DNA of 64,000 nucleotides from Ancylobacter sp. SL191 (GTDB lineage: Bacteria; Pseudomonadota; Alphaproteobacteria; Rhizobiales; Xanthobacteraceae): positions 2,579,001 to 2,643,000 of the forward strand of contig NZ_CP113056.1 in assembly GCF_026625645.1 (NCBI RefSeq), given 5' to 3'. A model generated the notes under the pieces. The model was not told the origin of the DNA. It searched no databases and saw only the letters and a program-made list of their open reading frames with translations. Of the stretch, positions 61,329 to 64,000 are shown piece by piece (position 1 is the first letter of the stretch; each line of letters opens with the position of its first letter). Made by a program: the position numbers and the translations under genes.

Positions 61329-61525
61329 GCGGACGTGCCGGCGACTATATTCGCGGCACCAAGGCCATCGCTCACGAGCTGGGTGTTTCGCGTGCGACGT
61401 TCTTCCGTCTGCGGGCCCAAGGGCAAGTGCCGGGCCTTTCGAAGGTTGGCACCGGCGGTAAGACCAGCCCGGTGGTGATGGACCGCAAGTCGCTCCAGCG
61501 GCTGCGTGACGAAAAGGAGAAGTGA
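61325..61525 (+). CDS. Small HTH protein, excisionase-like
   Basis: 66 residues; the ATG overlaps the previous stop (ATGA). RGTKAIAHELGVSRATFFRL followed by a short wing (GKTSPVVMDRKSLQRLRDEK) is a MerR/AlpA-like DNA-binding module. Lying just before the integrase, it may be the excision factor or an activator. Confidence 0.7.
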   Translation: MSGRAGDYIRGTKAIAHELGVSRATFFRLRAQGQVPGLSKVGTGGKTSPVVMDRKSLQRLRDEKEK

Positions 61526-61528
61526 CGC

Positions 61529-61771
61529 GTGAACGCTCGTTCTCTTCGTGAGCAGACATTGCCGCGCTTTGCTCTGCGCCGTGACGAGGCGGCCGCGAGC
61601 CTGAGTGTTTCCGCATCAACCTTCGACACGTGGGTGGCGGAAGGAAAGATGCCGCCGGGCCACAAGATCGGTGCCCTCGTGCTTTGGGACACTCAGGAAA
61701 TCCGCGACCACTGGCTGGCGCTCCGCGACGCACCCCTGATGAGCAATCCGTTGGACGGCCGCGTGCTCTGA
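61529..61771 (+). CDS. AlpA-like DNA-binding protein
   Basis: 80 residues from a GTG at 61529. FALRRDEAAASLSVSASTFD, TWVAEGKMPPGHKIGALVLW is the AlpA/excisionase-type winged helix that selects DNA by the PPxxxxG...W pattern. Its stop shares one base with the integrase ATG, so integrase synthesis depends on its translation. Second small HTH in tandem; one may repress, the other drive excision. Confidence 0.75.
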   Translation: MNARSLREQTLPRFALRRDEAAASLSVSASTFDTWVAEGKMPPGHKIGALVLWDTQEIRDHWLALRDAPLMSNPLDGRVL

Positions 61772-62973
61772 TGGCGGATGTCGAGCTGCGCTATCTCTGC
61801 CGCGACAAGGACAAGCGCGGCAATGTGCGCTGGTATGTGCGCATGCCCGGCCGCAAGAAGGTGCGTATCCGGGCCGCGCTCAACGAAGACGGCTCGCTCT
61901 CTGACGCCTTCGTGACGGCATACTTCCGCGCCCTGCGCGGCGTTCCTGAGGATGGCCGGCCAAAGCTGGAGCGGGTGCCCGATGGCAGCTTTCAGTGGGC
62001 ATTGAACCGCTATTATGCGTCGCCGCTCTTCAAGGGGCATGAACCCGCGACGCAGCGCGACAAGCGCAGCGTGCTGGATCGGTACGCCATCAACGCCGGA
62101 CCACTGCCGCTGGCCGCGTTCCGCCGTACCGATATCGAGAAGAGCCAGTACAAGCGGCGTGACACGCCTGGCGCAGCCGATAAGCTGGTCAAATACCTCA
62201 ACTCGTTTTTCGCTTGGTGCGTGGCGGAGGGGTTGATTAGCGTCAATCCCGCGCGTGGGATTAAGAAGATCAACACCTCGAGCGAGGGGTTCCACGCCTG
62301 GACGGTTGATGAAGTGCGCATATTCGAGATCGCGCACCCGATCGGCAGCATGGCACGGCTTGCGCTGGCGCTTCTACTCCACACAGGCGGGCGGCGCGGC
62401 GACATCTATGCGCTTGGGCCGCAGCATGTCGACGGCGGTTATTTCGCCTTCACGCAGGAGAAGAACCGCAACCGGCGCCCTGTCCGTATCGAGATCCCCG
62501 TGCGCGCCGAACTGCGCAAGATCATTGCCGCCACGCCTATCGGCGAGCGGTCCTTCGTCGTGTCGGCACATGGCAAGCCGTACACGAAGGAGAGCTTCGG
62601 CAACCGCTTCCGTGACTGGTGCAATGAGGCTGGCCTGCCGCATTGCTCTGCCCATGGCGTCCGTAAGGCGGCGGCGACAATCCTCGCAGAGAGTGGAGCA
62701 ACCGCGTCCGAGCTGTGCGCCGTGTTCGGCTGGTCGAAGCTGGAGACGGCCGAAATCTATGTTCGCAAGGCGCAGCGCAAGCTGATGGCAGCGAACGCCT
62801 TCGCCCGTCTCGACGCTGCGTCGGCCCGTCCAATTGTCCCACTTTCCCCCGTCTCGCCCGCCAGTGGGACGAAAAGAGAGAAAAACGATGGAAAATCAAA
62901 GCCGCTCGGAAAAGCTGGTGGGCCCGGTAGGACTCGAACCTACAACCAGACCGTTATGAGCGGTCGGCTCTAA
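61771..62973 (+). CDS. int: Tyrosine recombinase (integrase), 3' end inside the tRNA gene
   Basis: 400 residues. A basic N-terminal arm-binding part (KRGNVRWYVRMPGRKKVRIR) and core-binding domain precede the catalytic domain. Its residues are arginine in HTGGRRGDIYAL, HGVRK (box II His-x-x-Arg), the tryptophan of VFGWSK, and the nucleophile tyrosine in AEIYVRKAQ. The C-terminal codons, from GGPGR on, read through attR into the tRNA, ending in MSGRL. On excision the last residues would change to a shorter PRCS tail, since the sequence after the core would come from the left end. Length is normal. Confidence 0.9.
   Translation: MADVELRYLCRDKDKRGNVRWYVRMPGRKKVRIRAALNEDGSLSDAFVTAYFRALRGVPEDGRPKLERVPDGSFQWALNRYYASPLFKGHEPATQRDKRSVLDRYAINAGPLPLAAFRRTDIEKSQYKRRDTPGAADKLVKYLNSFFAWCVAEGLISVNPARGIKKINTSSEGFHAWTVDEVRIFEIAHPIGSMARLALALLLHTGGRRGDIYALGPQHVDGGYFAFTQEKNRNRRPVRIEIPVRAELRKIIAATPIGERSFVVSAHGKPYTKESFGNRFRDWCNEAGLPHCSAHGVRKAAATILAESGATASELCAVFGWSKLETAEIYVRKAQRKLMAANAFARLDAASARPIVPLSPVSPASGTKREKNDGKSKPLGKAGGPGRTRTYNQTVMSGRL
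62916..62931. other. attR, right attachment repeat
   Basis: TGGTGGGCCCGGTAGG, the complement of the tRNA 3' end including CCA; identical to attL at 46106-46121. It lies within the integrase coding frame as well as the tRNA. Confidence 0.88.
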
Positions 62974-62991
62974 CCATTGAGCTACAGGCCC
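62916..62991 (-). tRNA. tRNA with CAU anticodon, probably tRNA-Ile2 (lysidine)
   Basis: 76 nt including an encoded CCA. Acceptor GGGCCTG pairs with CGGGCCC with one wobble; D arm GCTC/GAGC; anticodon stem GACCG/CGGTC with loop CTCATAA (anticodon CAT); T arm GTAGG-TTCGAGT-CCTAC. The acceptor is unlike initiator or usual elongator tRNA-Met, so isoleucine AUA decoding is favoured. The gene stays functional because the element replaces the 3' end with an identical one. Confidence 0.9.
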
Positions 62992-63153
62992 CGGCGCCCG
63001 GTCAGGCGCGGCGGCACGTTAGCAAAGGCGCTCTGCCGCGCCAACCGAATGCACGGCGCGGTCCACATGGTCCCGAATATTCGCGCCGATAGGGCGGCGT
63101 GGTCGCGAGGACCGGTCACCTGTCCTCGGCCTTCCGTTCGGGAGTAGAAGCCC

Positions 63154-63285
63154 GTGGACGTATCCTTCGCAATGCTCGCGCTCTACCTGTCGTTCGGTCA
63201 CGCCGTCATGGCCGGCACGGCGGCGGCGCCCTATAAGGGTGGCGGTGCCGCCTGCGCGGCGCGTTTCATGGGGCTGCCGACATGA
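63154..63285 (+). CDS. Possible small membrane peptide coupled to lemA
   Basis: 43 codons from a GTG at 63154, preceded by GGGAG. The first half is hydrophobic (FAMLALYLSFGHAVMAG). The TGA overlaps the lemA ATG (ATGA), an arrangement that often signals coupling, but the composition is also what non-coding GC-rich DNA gives. The rest of the gap 62992-63153 shows nothing else. Confidence 0.3.
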   Translation: MDVSFAMLALYLSFGHAVMAGTAAAPYKGGGAACAARFMGLPT

Positions 63286-63896
63286 CCACACTTCCCGCCT
63301 CCGCCCTGCGCCGGATCGGCGCCGCCTTTCTCCTCGCCATGATGGCGCTCGGTCTCGCCGGCTGCGGCGTCAACACCATTCCGACCGAGGAAGAGCGGGC
63401 CAAGGCCGCCTGGAGCGAGGTGCTCAACCAGTATCAGCGCCGCTCCGACCTGATCCCGAACCTTGTGGAGACGGTGAAGGGCTATGCGCAGCAGGAGAAG
63501 GACGTGCTCACCCAGGTGACGCAGGCGCGCGCCAACGCCACCTCCATCAAGGTGGACGCGGACACGATTACCGATCCCGCCAAGTTCCAGCAGTTCCAGA
63601 GCGCGCAGGGCCAGCTCTCCAGCGCGCTCGGGCGGTTGATCGCGGTGGCCGAGGCTTATCCTGACCTGAAATCCAACCAGAACTTCCTTGCCTTGCAGGC
63701 ACAGATCGAGGGCACCGAGAACCGCATCGCCGTCGCGCGGCGCGACTATATCGAGGCGGTCCGGGTCTATAACACCGAGCTGCGCACCTTCCCCGGCGTG
63801 CTCTGGGCGAACACGCTCTACCGCGGCAACAAGCCGATGGAGACCTTCACCGTCTCGCAGGAACAGATGCAGGTGCCGAAGGTGAAGTTCAATTGA
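63282..63896 (+). CDS. lemA: LemA family protein
   Basis: 204 residues with a lipoprotein-type signal (LAMMALGLAGCG). The LemA core follows: EERAKAAWSEVLNQYQRRSD, LIPNLVETVKGYAQQEKDVL, AVAEAYPDLKSNQNFLALQA and EGTENRIAVARRDYIEAVRV, ending FPGVLWANTLYRG. A membrane-anchored helical bundle of unknown function, usually encoded beside a TPM-domain protein, whose gene seems to start at 63916. Confidence 0.93.
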   Translation: MTTLPASALRRIGAAFLLAMMALGLAGCGVNTIPTEEERAKAAWSEVLNQYQRRSDLIPNLVETVKGYAQQEKDVLTQVTQARANATSIKVDADTITDPAKFQQFQSAQGQLSSALGRLIAVAEAYPDLKSNQNFLALQAQIEGTENRIAVARRDYIEAVRVYNTELRTFPGVLWANTLYRGNKPMETFTVSQEQMQVPKVKFN

Positions 63897-63915
63897 ACGC
63901 CGAGGGCTGACGCCG

Positions 63916-64000
63916 ATGGCCCGTTCCTTCCAGTTCCGATTTCCCGTTCTGCTGCTGGTCGCCCTGGTGGCGCTGGGTGGGCTCGTCGCTTCGGCACGCG
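63916..64000 (+). CDS. Start of a secreted protein, probably TPM-domain, cut off by the window
   Basis: 28 codons visible: MARSFQFRFPVLLLVALVAL and GGLVASAR, a signal peptide. Starting 19 bases after lemA, it is most likely the TPM (YgcG-like) partner usually found there; that is inference from position alone. Confidence 0.6.
   Translation, partial: MARSFQFRFPVLLLVALVALGGLVASAR

Larger units (their letters stand above)
46106..62931. mobile_element. 16.8-kb integrated phage-derived element in a tRNA gene
   Basis: Bounded by identical 16-bp repeats (46106-46121 and 62916-62931), the right one being the 3' end of the tRNA gene at 62916-62991. Gene order: HTH protein, portal, prohead protease, capsid, two small genes, HNH-kinase, connector, TerS, TerL, gp10-like, small gene, broken tape measure, unknown gene, gp10 remnant; then leftward accessory and repressor genes; then a rightward early module ending in the integrase. 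Head and packaging genes look intact. No major tail protein, tail tip/fibre, holin, endolysin or replication gene is seen. It is either a decayed siphoprophage or a capsid-carrying satellite. Confidence 0.88.

Noticed and set aside
62916..62991. tRNA-Met assignment
   Set aside because: The anticodon is CAT, but the acceptor and D-arm differ from initiator and usual elongator tRNA-Met; tRNA-Ile2 fits better.

Overview
The window is a high-GC alphaproteobacterial chromosome segment. The urt/fmd cluster, the fused PhaAB-type Na+/H+ antiporter, the small Rhizobiales-type HTH proteins and the interspersed CGTCATCCCCGGG palindrome all point to the Hyphomicrobiales. I infer Xanthobacteraceae (Ancylobacter/Starkeya-like), but I could not test this by comparison.

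Layout. 1-5.3 kb: the 3' part of ppc, then a cupin, a PaiB-like protein, a LysE-type exporter broken by a (CT)6 run, a beta-keto acid cleavage enzyme and a UPF0178 protein. The last is preceded by a leader with an exceptionally strong Shine-Dalgarno and a terminator. 5.6-7.4 kb: gamma-glutamyltransferase. 7.5-14.3 kb: leftward operon urtABCDE-fmdA-fmdB for uptake and hydrolysis of urea or short amides. Divergent from it is an unusual NCS1-permease/Cys-cluster/histidine-kinase/receiver fusion with a coupled LuxR-type response regulator (14.7-19.1 kb). 19.7-24.0 kb: an AcoR-type sigma-54 activator facing an aldehyde dehydrogenase and a DUF779 gene, with a recognisable -24/-12 promoter and a palindromic activator site. 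24.3-30.3 kb: the seven-subunit Mrp/Pha antiporter operon (AB fused), with a divergent XRE regulator. 30.7-33.6 kb: a secreted metallophosphoesterase and an MFS exporter. 33.85-42.6 kb: a cell-surface-signalling siderophore locus (ECF sigma, FecR, STN-TonB receptor, binding protein, fused permease, siderophore esterase broken at a G6 run, ATPase). 42.6-46.1 kb: an MBL-fold hydrolase, a TetR regulator and an NtaA/SnaA-type flavin monooxygenase.

46.106-62.931 kb: a 16.8-kb integrated element in the 3' end of a tRNA(CAU) gene, bounded by a 16-bp att repeat that includes the CCA end. Its left half holds HK97-type head and packaging genes: portal, protease, capsid, an HNH-kinase fusion, connector, TerS, TerL and a gp10-like protein. 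These are followed by only a fragmentary tail module with a frameshifted tape measure. I see no major tail protein, lysis or replication genes. The right half is a control module: divergent HTH repressor, operator palindromes, small hypothetical genes, two small DNA-binding proteins and a tyrosine integrase whose last codons lie inside the tRNA. It is either a decayed siphoprophage or a capsid-carrying satellite. The window ends with lemA and the start of a second secreted protein.

The best candidates for under-described biology are the transporter-sensor kinase fusion beside urt/fmd, the capsid-bearing island with its integrase-tRNA overlap and HNH-kinase gene, and the leader transcript at about 5.27-5.49 kb that carries a full anti-16S sequence. 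Four separate frameshifts fall at or near short tandem or homopolymer runs; reads must decide between slippage and sequencing error.
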